Shown here piece after piece: positions 6,279 through 12,863 of a stretch of 15,327 nt of DNA; positions within the stretch are counted from its first letter, which is position 1, and each line of letters begins with the position of its first letter. Source of the DNA: Actinomycetota bacterium (lineage in GTDB: Bacteria > Actinomycetota > Thermoleophilia > UBA2241); contig PMKK01000095.1 in assembly GCA_003157715.1 (NCBI GenBank), forward strand, positions 1-15,327. The letters are read 5' to 3'. The translations under genes were made by a program, and so were the position numbers. The notes below the pieces were generated by a model. That model was not told the DNA's origin. It did not search any database and saw only the letters and a program-made list of their open reading frames with translations.

Positions 6279-6345
6279 CAGTACCGATGCACTGAAGGCG
6301 GCGCGCAGGTGACACCGCTCAGGCGCTGAAGACGGCGGGTCACAT
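6258..6345. repeat. 34-base tandem duplication of the flavodoxin gene 3' end
   Basis: The last coding bases (from CTGAAGGCGGCGC at 6258) recur at 6292 and, diverged, at 6326, a 34-base period. Each copy has its own small inverted repeat: CATCGGT and ACCGATG at 6270-6289, GGTGACACC in the second copy, and the long hairpin at 6331-6356 in the third. The true stop codon is in the first copy. Confidence 0.65.
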
Positions 6346-6356
6346 GACCCGCCGTC
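6331..6356. terminator. Bidirectional 12-bp hairpin
   Basis: GACGGCGGGTCA (6331-6342) and its exact complement TGACCCGCCGTC (6345-6356) flank two bases; in RNA the innermost pairs would open to form the loop. It sits between the flavodoxin gene (plus) and the peptidase remnant (minus), eight bases from the latter's stop, as expected for a shared terminator of convergent genes. No T-tract follows. Confidence 0.6.
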
Positions 6357-6363
6357 GCGCTCG

Positions 6364-6483
6364 TCAGAGAGTCAGATCGAACGGGTAGTCCGTCGGGGTC
6401 TCGCCGCCGTCCTTGGTCACGACGAGGAGATCTTCGAAGCGCACCTCGCCGATGTCTGACTGCCGCAGCCCGGGCGCGAGCCG
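6364..6483 (-). pseudogene. C-terminal remnant of an M24 (Xaa-Pro) peptidase
   Basis: Read on the minus strand, a 39-codon frame ends in TGA at 6364-6366 and contains IGEVRFEDLLVVTKDGGE followed by a short tail ending in PFDLTL. The pattern of an Arg-x-Glu-Asp-hydrophobic-Val-Thr-x-Asp-Gly close to the C-terminus is that of M24 family metallopeptidases (Xaa-Pro aminopeptidase or dipeptidase), where this Glu is the last metal ligand. Upstream the frame meets a stop at 6484-6486, and no other part of the enzyme is visible, so this appears to be a 3' relic left by a deletion or rearrangement. The family call rests on a short stretch. Confidence 0.5.
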
Positions 6484-6586
6484 TCAGCGGAGCGTGAAGT
6501 GTGGCAGACTGCTAGTGTGTGTGGCGTAGGACGGCGCTGGGTCGCGCCGACTGACGGCGATTCTCGCGGAGCCTTGGGGGGCATCG

Positions 6587-7732
6587 ATGATGCGACATGT
6601 ACCAGTAAGAGGGGTCACGCGTGCGCTCACAGGAGCCGTGCTCGGTTTGGCGCTGTTCGGAATGTCGGCGCTGTCGCCGATCTTAGCCTCGGCCCAGGCG
6701 CAGCAGCGAACCGCGCCCCTCGAGAGCCACTACCGCGCCACGGTAGCCAATGGCTCGGCGGGCGCGGCCCTGGGCGTTGGCGCATCCGGGCCGGTCCTCC
6801 CGATCCCGAGCACCCTCTGGAAGCCGGCCGCGGGAGCGGTGCCGGCGACCGGTGACTACGTCTATCTCAAGAGCGACAAGAGCGACTACATCGGTCAGGG
6901 CGGCACCTACCTCTACACGCGGGCGAACGCCGTCCTCAGCGTCTCGGCGACCGGCGGCCTGCTCACCGTGGGCGTGGACGGAGACAAGTGGTGGGACGGC
7001 CGCTTCGCCACCATGACCTCGATCACCGACCTCGAGCTGGGCTACTACCCCGGTCTCGAGCGCTACCCCCTCAACGACGTGGCGAAGGGCGCCCTCGACT
7101 GGTACGGGGACGGGCGCGGCAGCAACACGTTGACAGGCTGGTTCGCCATCGACAGCTCGACCTACGACAACGGTGACCTCACGGCGATCACCCTGCGTTT
7201 CGAGCTGCACTCCGAGGGCGGAACGCCGGCTCTGCACGGAGCGATCCACTGGGAGGCAGACGACACCACGCAGCCACCGGGACCGGTCCTGCCGATCCCC
7301 GCCACGCTCTGGAAGGCGGCCGCCGGCGTGACCCCGACGAGCGGCAACTACGTCTATCTCGAAAGCGATCCCGGCGACTACATCGGCGCCGGCCGCGCGT
7401 ATCTCTACACGCCGGCGACGGCTGAGCTCGGCGTCTCGGTCAGCGGCCGCCGCCTCTCGGTCTCGGTGAACGGAGATACGAACTGGGGGGGCGTCTTCAC
7501 GACCATGAGCTCGGTGACCGACCTCGAACAGGGCTACTACCCCGGTGTCAAGAGCGATCCCCGCAACCCGGCGAAGGGCGGCCTCGACTGGTTCGGGGAC
7601 GGACGTGGCGAAGACGAGACGGGATGGTTCGCCATCGACAGCGTGACCTACGCCGCCGGCGCGCTGACGGCCATCGACCTGCGTTTCACGCAGCACACCG
7701 GGGCCGGCCAGCCGTTCTCCTGCACGGGGTGA
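6587..7732 (+). CDS. Secreted two-repeat protein, N-terminal part (frameshifted)
   Basis: A 381-residue frame starting with a signal peptide: basic residues, a hydrophobic core LTGAVLGLALFGMSALSPIL (about 14-33) and a likely cleavage after ASA at 36. Two copies of a domain of about 155 residues follow (roughly 68-224 and 232-376), with matching landmarks: GPVLPIP, LWK, YVYLxSD, DYIG, YLYT, DLExGYYPG, KGxLDW, GDGRG and GWFAIDS. I recall similar domains in extracellular bacterial proteins beside Ig-like or PKD domains, without a known activity. The second copy breaks at about 7715-7730: the first copy continues as ALHGAIHWEA, but here that match (LHGVIHWDA) lies in another frame. A run of Gs precedes the tandem ATGs at 6587 and 6590. 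It is probably exported and may bind a surface or polymer; that is inference. Confidence 0.75.
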   Translation: MMRHVPVRGVTRALTGAVLGLALFGMSALSPILASAQAQQRTAPLESHYRATVANGSAGAALGVGASGPVLPIPSTLWKPAAGAVPATGDYVYLKSDKSDYIGQGGTYLYTRANAVLSVSATGGLLTVGVDGDKWWDGRFATMTSITDLELGYYPGLERYPLNDVAKGALDWYGDGRGSNTLTGWFAIDSSTYDNGDLTAITLRFELHSEGGTPALHGAIHWEADDTTQPPGPVLPIPATLWKAAAGVTPTSGNYVYLESDPGDYIGAGRAYLYTPATAELGVSVSGRRLSVSVNGDTNWGGVFTTMSSVTDLEQGYYPGVKSDPRNPAKGGLDWFGDGRGEDETGWFAIDSVTYAAGALTAIDLRFTQHTGAGQPFSCTG

Positions 7733-8364
7733 TCCACTGGGACGCCGCGGCGACGCAGCCGCAGACCGCGACGACGCTCGCGCTCACCGCGCCATCGGTC
7801 TGCGCCTACGGGTCGGCGAAGCTCCGCGGCACGCTCAGAAGCGCAAGCTCGCAGCCGCTCGCCGGCGCGCCTGTCGTCATCCGGCGCACGACCGGCGGGC
7901 CGTGGACGACGGTGGGCACGGCCACGACCGACGCCTCCGGCGCCTTCAGGTTCGCTGTCGCCCCGACCACCACCGTGGCGTATCAGGCCATCTTCGCCGG
8001 CGACGATACAAACGCCGCCACGACGAGCGCGCCCAGGGCCACGCTGCCGAAGGTCTCGCTGAGCAAACCGACGGCCCCCAAGTCGACGCGCACGACGACC
8101 ACGTTCACCGCCGCCTGCTACCTCAAGCCCCACCATGCCGCCGGCAAGTACGCGGTCATCTTCGAGTTCCAGCAGCGGGTGTCGACGCACTGGGTCACGA
8201 AGGGAGCGTTGAAGGCTCGAGCGGCCAACTCCAGGGGCTACAGCAAGTGCTCCGTCAAAGTCCGTCTGCCCGTGAAGGGATGGTGGCGCGTGCGAGCCAT
8301 CCACCCTGGGGACTCGCTCAATGCCACCACCTCGACCGGGTGGCGAGCAGTGAAGGTGACGTAG
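7720..8364 (+). pseudogene. C-terminal part of the secreted protein, -1 frame: Ig-like domains
   Basis: This 214-residue continuation starts in mid-domain with LHGVIHWDA, which exactly completes the second repeat of the preceding frame, so the two pieces form one protein of about 592 residues separated by an apparent one-base deletion (or sequencing error) near 7715-7720. After it come two beta-rich Ig-like segments: TATTLALTAPSV through YQAIFAGDD, with the LAGAPVVIRRT and TTDASGAFRF patterns of bacterial Ig-like domains, and a second ending in WWRVRAIHPGDSLNA and GWRAVKVT. No own ribosome site is evident. The stop is four bases from the stop of the convergent membrane-protein gene. Confidence 0.7.
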
Positions 8365-8368
8365 CCCC

Positions 8369-9544
8369 TCAGGACGGCATGGTCACGTCGCGCACGTCGA
8401 CCTCGTGGCCGACCCGAGACGACTGCGACCCTCCGGGAGCAGACGGCTGCGACGCGTCGGGCGCGGACGGCGAGGCGGGCGGACCCGTCCGGCACCACAT
8501 GCGCCCGGCGATCGCGACCAGCGCGGCGGCGGCGATGATGCCCGCGGCGTAGATCTCATAGGCGCCCATCATCCGCCCGTAGGTCGAAGCGGTGCGGGCG
8601 ATAATGGCCCCGACCGAGGTCGCAGAGAGCAGCAGGATCGCCGGCACCAGGCTCCCGCGGGCCTTTCGCGTCAGCCAGACGGCGGGCACGGCGATCGCCG
8701 CCTGGCTGGCTATCGAGAGCGCGGACTCGAAGTTGTAGGGAAACCACGAGCCAAAACGGGCGCCCACGATCCAGTTGACGAGCTGGAAGGGCAGGACGAG
8801 CGCCGCACCGATGACGAGCCCCACGACCAGTGGCGACACCCTCAACACCAGCCGCTCGGCCACGAACCCGAACCAGGCATAGGCGAGCGGTACGTTCACC
8901 AACAGCAGCACGGCGAAGGTCGCGCAGGCATACGGCACGGTCGGGCGCACCGACACGACATCGCCGTCGCCCGCCGGTAGCAGGTGCACCCCAAGGCGCG
9001 TAGCGGCCACGCACGCGACCGGCAGGAGGAGCGCCACAGCGACCAGTCGCCAGACCCCCGGCTCACGCCACGCGACGAGTGCCCGCGAGGTGCGGCGCAC
9101 GACGGAAAACGGCGACGCGACGCCGGCCAGCACCACTCCGATGACGAGCGCGTCCGGCCAACCGATTCTGCTGACCAGCACGCGGTGGATCTGCCAGCCC
9201 AGCGAGGGGCTGGAGACGCCCATGCCATGCAGGCGGCCGACCGCGAGCCACTCCTGCACGCACAGGCCGGTCATGACCAGCAGCGCGACCGCGACGACGA
9301 TGAAGAGCTGATCGAACCGCCGAGGTGATCGCGAGCGCGGACCGCTGGCCGCCCAGCAGCACACGAGCGCGACGAGTCCGACGACCATGGCGCCCACGGT
9401 GTGGAACCGGTTCGCCCAATCAAAGGCGGTCTCGAGTGGTCGCGTCACGACGGACCCGGCGAACACGACGTATGCGGCCCCGGCGAGCGCGAAGAAGCCC
9501 GCAAGAGGGTGCCGCGCGAGCGTTTCCTTGAGCTTGCCCAGCAT
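8369..9544 (-). CDS. Multi-pass membrane protein of unknown function
   Basis: I do not recognise this 391-residue protein. It has about ten hydrophobic segments, near residues 14-33, 48-66, 78-96, 131-149, 166-184, 204-228, 236-260, 275-292, 298-316 and 329-348, so it should sit in the cytoplasmic membrane. Segments 7-8 hold the most distinctive stretch, PFQLVNWIVGARFGSWFPYN (252-271). No EExxxR motif of CPBP proteases and no transporter signature is visible. The last 37 residues are a Ser/Pro/Gly-rich tail with no membrane segment. The ATG at 9544 has GGTGAG five bases upstream and AAGGGGA further up. It converges with the secreted-protein gene with a four-base gap. Confidence 0.75.
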   Translation of the reverse strand: MLGKLKETLARHPLAGFFALAGAAYVVFAGSVVTRPLETAFDWANRFHTVGAMVVGLVALVCCWAASGPRSRSPRRFDQLFIVVAVALLVMTGLCVQEWLAVGRLHGMGVSSPSLGWQIHRVLVSRIGWPDALVIGVVLAGVASPFSVVRRTSRALVAWREPGVWRLVAVALLLPVACVAATRLGVHLLPAGDGDVVSVRPTVPYACATFAVLLLVNVPLAYAWFGFVAERLVLRVSPLVVGLVIGAALVLPFQLVNWIVGARFGSWFPYNFESALSIASQAAIAVPAVWLTRKARGSLVPAILLLSATSVGAIIARTASTYGRMMGAYEIYAAGIIAAAALVAIAGRMWCRTGPPASPSAPDASQPSAPGGSQSSRVGHEVDVRDVTMPS

Positions 9545-9950
9545 CGCAGCTCACCATCCCCTTCGGCGACGTCGACTCGCGACGCTGCCGGTGATCGTAC
9601 CGCCGCCACCTTGCCCCGACAATCAGCTGTGGCGCACGAGCCTGCGTGACCGGGATCACAGGCGGCAAGCGACCGTCGGTGCGCTGGTATCGTCCCGCTG
9701 GCGTCTGGGCGTGCCGACCAACGAGCCTCCCCACTGGCTGGTGAAGCTCGTCGCGCCTGTCAATGCGGAGGCGAGGCACATCGCCCCGGACGTGGTGAAG
9801 GTACAGCGGGCTTCAAACGAGAAGCCCAGGAGCGTGCCGGGATGGATGCCGCGGTCAAATGAAGAGGCGGTCGTGGCGACGGCGGAGAGTCTGGTGGTTT
9901 GGGGCTGGTGGGGAGTTTGGCGAGCGCTGCGTGAGCTGGTTGCCTCTACT
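9545..9950. other. Gap of about 400 bases with no supported gene
   Basis: Several open frames cross this stretch on both strands, but none shows a recognisable domain, a good ribosome site or coherent composition. The segment around 9710-9860 lies in a plus frame with a protein-like stretch (PPHWLVKLVAPVNAEARHIA), possibly a decayed gene fragment, which I could not assign. Confidence 0.4.
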
Positions 9951-10307
9951 TCACCCGCAGCCGCCGAGCGACTGCCCGGTGGACTCCGCCGTTGGGCGAG
10001 GAGCCGACACAAGACGGATCTCGACCTCACAGCCCACCGCCCGGGCGTACTTCTTGAGCGTGCTCACCGACGGCGAGTGCTTGCCCGCGGCTTCGAGCCG
10101 TGACACCGCGCTCTTCGTCGTGCCCATGCACTCCGCGACCTGCTCCTGGGTGAGCCCGGCCTTGGCGCGGGCGGCGAGGAGCTCGCGTACGAGTTCGTAC
10201 TCGTCGGCGCTCTCCGCGTAGGCAGCCGCAAAGCCCTTGCGCTTCATGGCGCGGGCGAGGAATTCATCATGATCGTGAGCGACCGGCCGATACTCGCGCT
10301 CAGCCAT
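9951..10307 (-). CDS. XRE/HigA-type antitoxin
   Basis: A 118-residue helix-turn-helix protein. The HTH spans about residues 38-92, with the pattern ELLAARAKAGLTQEQVAECM (42-61), TTKSAVSRLEAAGKHSPSVS (63-82), then TLKKYARAVGCEVEIRLV, which is the end of the typical HigA-like fold. It should bind and neutralise the toxin encoded just upstream and repress the pair's promoter. AAGGAGGTG six bases before the ATG at 10307 decides the start (a GTG lies one codon earlier). The start codon is inside the end of the toxin gene (8-base overlap), so translation is likely coupled. The C-terminal tail is about 15 residues longer than the fold needs. Confidence 0.9.
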   Translation of the reverse strand: MAEREYRPVAHDHDEFLARAMKRKGFAAAYAESADEYELVRELLAARAKAGLTQEQVAECMGTTKSAVSRLEAAGKHSPSVSTLKKYARAVGCEVEIRLVSAPRPTAESTGQSLGGCG

Positions 10308-10626
10308 CACGCACCTCCTTCATTCGGCGGCGAGCGAGACGCAGGTCTTTCTCCGGCATCGTCCGCGTCTTCTTGACGAAGGCGTGGAGCACGATGACCC
10401 GCTCAGCGACGACGTAGCAGTACAATGCCCGCCCAATGCCCTCGCGACCGCGGGGGCGGAGCTCAAAGAGACCGCTCCCGAGAGCGCGCGAATGAGGCAT
10501 GCGCAGGTCGGGCCCGAACTCCGCGAGCAACTCGACGAGACGCGCGTAGTCGGCAAGGACACCGACCGGCCAGGCTTCGATCTCGGCAAGAACGCGCTCA
10601 TTGAAGTACTCAATGGAGTACGGCAT
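10300..10626 (-). CDS. HigB-type toxin (RelE superfamily, phage Gp49-like)
   Basis: A 108-residue protein of the Gp49-like branch of the RelE/ParE superfamily, whose characterised members cleave mRNA at the ribosome. Family landmarks: MPHSRALGSGLFELRPRG (43-60), the strand GRALYCYVVAERVIVLHAF (65-83), and the conserved basic tail KKTRTMPEKDLRLARRRM (85-102). Toxin-first order and the 8-base overlap with the antitoxin fit HigBA loci. The ATG at 10626 lacks a Shine-Dalgarno sequence, and the -10 box predicts transcription starting within a few bases of it, so the message may be nearly leaderless. Confidence 0.9.
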   Translation of the reverse strand: MPYSIEYFNERVLAEIEAWPVGVLADYARLVELLAEFGPDLRMPHSRALGSGLFELRPRGREGIGRALYCYVVAERVIVLHAFVKKTRTMPEKDLRLARRRMKEVRDG

Positions 10627-10634
10627 GGTTTCCC

Positions 10635-10663
10635 ATGTTAGCGTTTTTGCTAACTTCGGTCAA
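10635..10663 (-). promoter_or_regulatory. HigBA promoter with palindromic operator
   Basis: On the minus strand TTGACC (10658-10663) and TAACAT (10635-10640) are separated by 17 bases. The palindrome GTTAGC, six bases, GCTAAC (10637-10654) covers the -10 box and most of the spacer, so antitoxin bound there would block RNA polymerase. The T-run in its centre makes it stand out from GC-rich surroundings. Confidence 0.65.
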
Positions 10664-10777
10664 TCGCGCCGGTCGCGCGCGCCCTCCTTGCGAAACGCCG
10701 CCTCGCGCAGCGAACCGCGTCGTGCTTCTGTCCGAACTCGCGACTACGATCAGCTTGTCTAGCTGGAGGGGGTAGGC

Positions 10778-12043
10778 ATGAGCGCTGGGCGCAGTGGCTA
10801 TGCGATCGTCGACTTCGAGACGACCGGCTTTCGCGGGCTCACCACCGACCGCGTCGTCGAGATAGGGGTCGTCTGCCTGGACTGCTCCGGCGAGGTAGCC
10901 GACGAGTGGACGACCCTCGTCAACCCGGAGCGCGACGTCAGCGCGAGCCACATCCATGGCATCACCGGCCGTGACGTGTACGGTGCTCCGCGCTTCGCCG
11001 ACGTGGCCGGCGCTCTTGCCGACTCGCTCAGAGGCAGGGTCCTGGTGGCCCACAACCTGTCGTTCGAGGCGCAGTTCCTGGTGGGCGAGTTCGCCCGACT
11101 CGGGCACGATCTGAAACTCGACAGGACTTGCGGCATCTGCACGATGACCCTCGCGAGCACGTACCTGCCGCAGTCGCCGCGTAATCTAGGTGCCTGCTGT
11201 TTCTGTTGTGGTCTTGAGATCGGCGATGCGCATTCGGCGCTCGCCGACGCCCGCGCCGCGACCGGCCTTCTCTGTCACTACCTGGCCAGCGACGAGCGGT
11301 TCGACGACCACTGGTCTGAGTGGCTTGCGGCGTCGCTAGGTGTTGCCTGGCCGGTCCTTCCGGCAGACCGTGGCCGAGTGCTACCTCGGGGCGCACGGGG
11401 AGCCGACCGAGCCAACGAGTCGTACGTCGGCAAGCTCGCCGCCCGGCTGCCTGCGTTTGGTGGGTCTGGCGCCACCGACAGCTACCTCGACGTCCTCGAC
11501 CGGGCCCTCATCGACCGCGTGCTGACCCTGCACGAAATTGACGAGCTGATCGAGCTGGCTACAAGCCTCGGCCTGTCCAGAGAACAGACTGACGCCGCCC
11601 ACGACAGCTACATGGCGGCTCTGGCGCGGCAAGCCTGGGCCGACGGTGTTGTCACGCAGGACGAGATGGACGACTTGGTGCTCGTTGGCGGGCTGCTCGG
11701 GGTCGGTGAGGCCAACGTGCGTGCGAAGATCGAGGAGTGCAAAGGTTGCCGCGCCAAGGGCGTCGCAGCCGGGGGCGTGATACCGGCCGGCGGGTTTGCC
11801 CTTGAACCTGGGGATCGGGTGGTTTTCACGGGCGAAGTGCCGGGACTCAGTCGTGACGCGCTTGTTGCGGAGGCTGAGGCGCTGGGACTGGTGCCGATGT
11901 CATCGGTGAGTCGGCGCACGAAGGTTGTTGTGGCTGCGGACCCTGACTCCATCAGCGGCAAGGCGCGGATGGCGCGCGAGAGAGGCGTGCCTGTCATCAC
12001 GGTTGCGGCCTATCTCAGGTTCTGCGAGAAGTTGAAGGGGTAG
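10778..12043 (+). CDS. DEDDh exonuclease with TerB-like middle and C-terminal BRCT domain
   Basis: A 421-residue protein. Residues 8-170 form a DnaQ-like 3'-5' exonuclease domain: motif I DFETTG (D12, E14), motif II HNLSFE (92-97), motif III with H152 and D157 (HSALADARA). Motif II has Glu97 where Asp is usual. Residues about 237-318 are helical with ADGVVTQDEMDDL, resembling the TerB/co-chaperone-like metal-binding fold. Residues 345-421 are a BRCT domain (DRVVFTGEVPGLSRDAL, then a conserved late helix). A Cys cluster is striking: C118 and C121 as CxxC, C140, C141, C143, C144 as CCxCC, and CxxC at 321-324. It probably processes DNA ends in repair or replication; the exact role is unknown. 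GGAGGGGG five bases before the ATG fixes the start. It is divergent from the HigBA pair. Confidence 0.85.
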   Translation: MSAGRSGYAIVDFETTGFRGLTTDRVVEIGVVCLDCSGEVADEWTTLVNPERDVSASHIHGITGRDVYGAPRFADVAGALADSLRGRVLVAHNLSFEAQFLVGEFARLGHDLKLDRTCGICTMTLASTYLPQSPRNLGACCFCCGLEIGDAHSALADARAATGLLCHYLASDERFDDHWSEWLAASLGVAWPVLPADRGRVLPRGARGADRANESYVGKLAARLPAFGGSGATDSYLDVLDRALIDRVLTLHEIDELIELATSLGLSREQTDAAHDSYMAALARQAWADGVVTQDEMDDLVLVGGLLGVGEANVRAKIEECKGCRAKGVAAGGVIPAGGFALEPGDRVVFTGEVPGLSRDALVAEAEALGLVPMSSVSRRTKVVVAADPDSISGKARMARERGVPVITVAAYLRFCEKLKG

Positions 12044-12245
12044 CTATCGCTGGTTGGGCACCACACTCAGAGGCGATGATGCCGCAGGAAGGACCCGCCT
12101 CGGCGGCTGGTGACGTTCGTCTGTGGGTTAACCCGACGGCGCGGCAGGAGCCGGACGCAGGAAAAAGTGTGCCCAGTGTTGAGCGAGTCCATTAGCGCGC
12201 TCAGCCGCAAGTGAGCCGATCGACTATTTTTCACGCGGTCGAGGC
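12044..12245. other. Gap between the exonuclease and RloB genes
   Basis: Convergent gap of about 200 bases. The only structure I see is the perfect 10-base palindrome GGGTTAACCC at 12125-12134 and a weak TCGAC/GTCGA inverted repeat near the RloB stop. No gene or clear terminator. Confidence 0.35.
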
Positions 12246-12857
12246 CTAGTTGACTGCGAGTACCCTCTCAACGAGCCGATACACAGTGGTGCCTGGAGGA
12301 TTGCGAGGCCAGTCGGAACAAGCGGGCGTGTCTCGACTGCGTGCCCGCTCGATTGCCGCGTCTATCCGGTCGCGTGGGAATTTCGACGGTTCGACTCTCT
12401 TGTCGTATGCCGGCAAGTGCTTCTTCAGACGTCGATCGCATTCGGTTGCGGTCGCAGCGCCGTTGCCAGAGTCGAAATGGAGAAGAAGCCAGAACTCGAA
12501 CTTCGGATTGCTGACGGCGAGGCCGTGGTTGCAACGTTCGGTCGACCACGAGTGTAGGCTCTGAAGGTCCTCAGCAGTCCACGCATCGGTGTCGACCACC
12601 ACCCATGCTTCGTCGGTCGTTCTCAGGCCTTCGCTCTTTAGAAACTGCTCCATACGCTGAAGCACCTGACTTGGCGAGTTCTTGTCACCCTTCCGCAGAC
12701 AATGGACGCGCACATTGGATCCGATGGCTCCCACAAGGGACATGTAGGTGAGCTCCGTCACACTTCCCTCGGCCGCAATGACGAACATCTTCCGATAGCG
12801 TCTTGAAGCCCTTCGTCGGCTTGAGTCAAATCGCCCGCGCTTCCCCTGGCTCGCCAC
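12246..12857 (-). CDS. rloB: RloB-like TOPRIM-type protein
   Basis: A 203-residue member of the RloB family (also present as AbiLii), regarded as TOPRIM-related. Landmarks: a basic N-terminus; an EGxxTE block, EGSVTE (E30, E35); the acidic pair DTD (D89, D91) after the strand WVVV; the family hallmark SNPKFEFWLLLHF (116-128); and NPPGTTVYRLVERVL near the end. The acidic residues probably bind metal for nuclease or nucleotide chemistry, acting with the RloA ATPase. The start is GTG at 12857, six bases after the RloA stop, with a weak ribosome site, suggesting translational coupling. Later starts would cut the basic N-terminus or the EGxxTE block. GC is visibly lower than in the flanking genes. 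Confidence 0.9.
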   Translation of the reverse strand: MASQGKRGRFDSSRRRASRRYRKMFVIAAEGSVTELTYMSLVGAIGSNVRVHCLRKGDKNSPSQVLQRMEQFLKSEGLRTTDEAWVVVDTDAWTAEDLQSLHSWSTERCNHGLAVSNPKFEFWLLLHFDSGNGAATATECDRRLKKHLPAYDKRVEPSKFPRDRIDAAIERARSRDTPACSDWPRNPPGTTVYRLVERVLAVN

Positions 12858-12863
12858 TTGGAC

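Noticed and set aside
7705..7735. Programmed -1 ribosomal frameshift
   Set aside because: No X XXY YYZ slippery heptamer or clear downstream pseudoknot is seen; a deletion or sequencing error explains the data more simply.
9387..10103. Long plus-strand open frame across the membrane-protein start, the gap and the antitoxin gene
   Set aside because: It overlaps two well-supported minus-strand genes, has no recognisable domain and no ribosome site. Open frames on the opposite strand are expected in GC-rich coding DNA.
12125..12134. GGGTTAACCC as an attachment or insertion site
   Set aside because: A single 10-base palindrome without a second copy, integrase or target duplication is not enough evidence.
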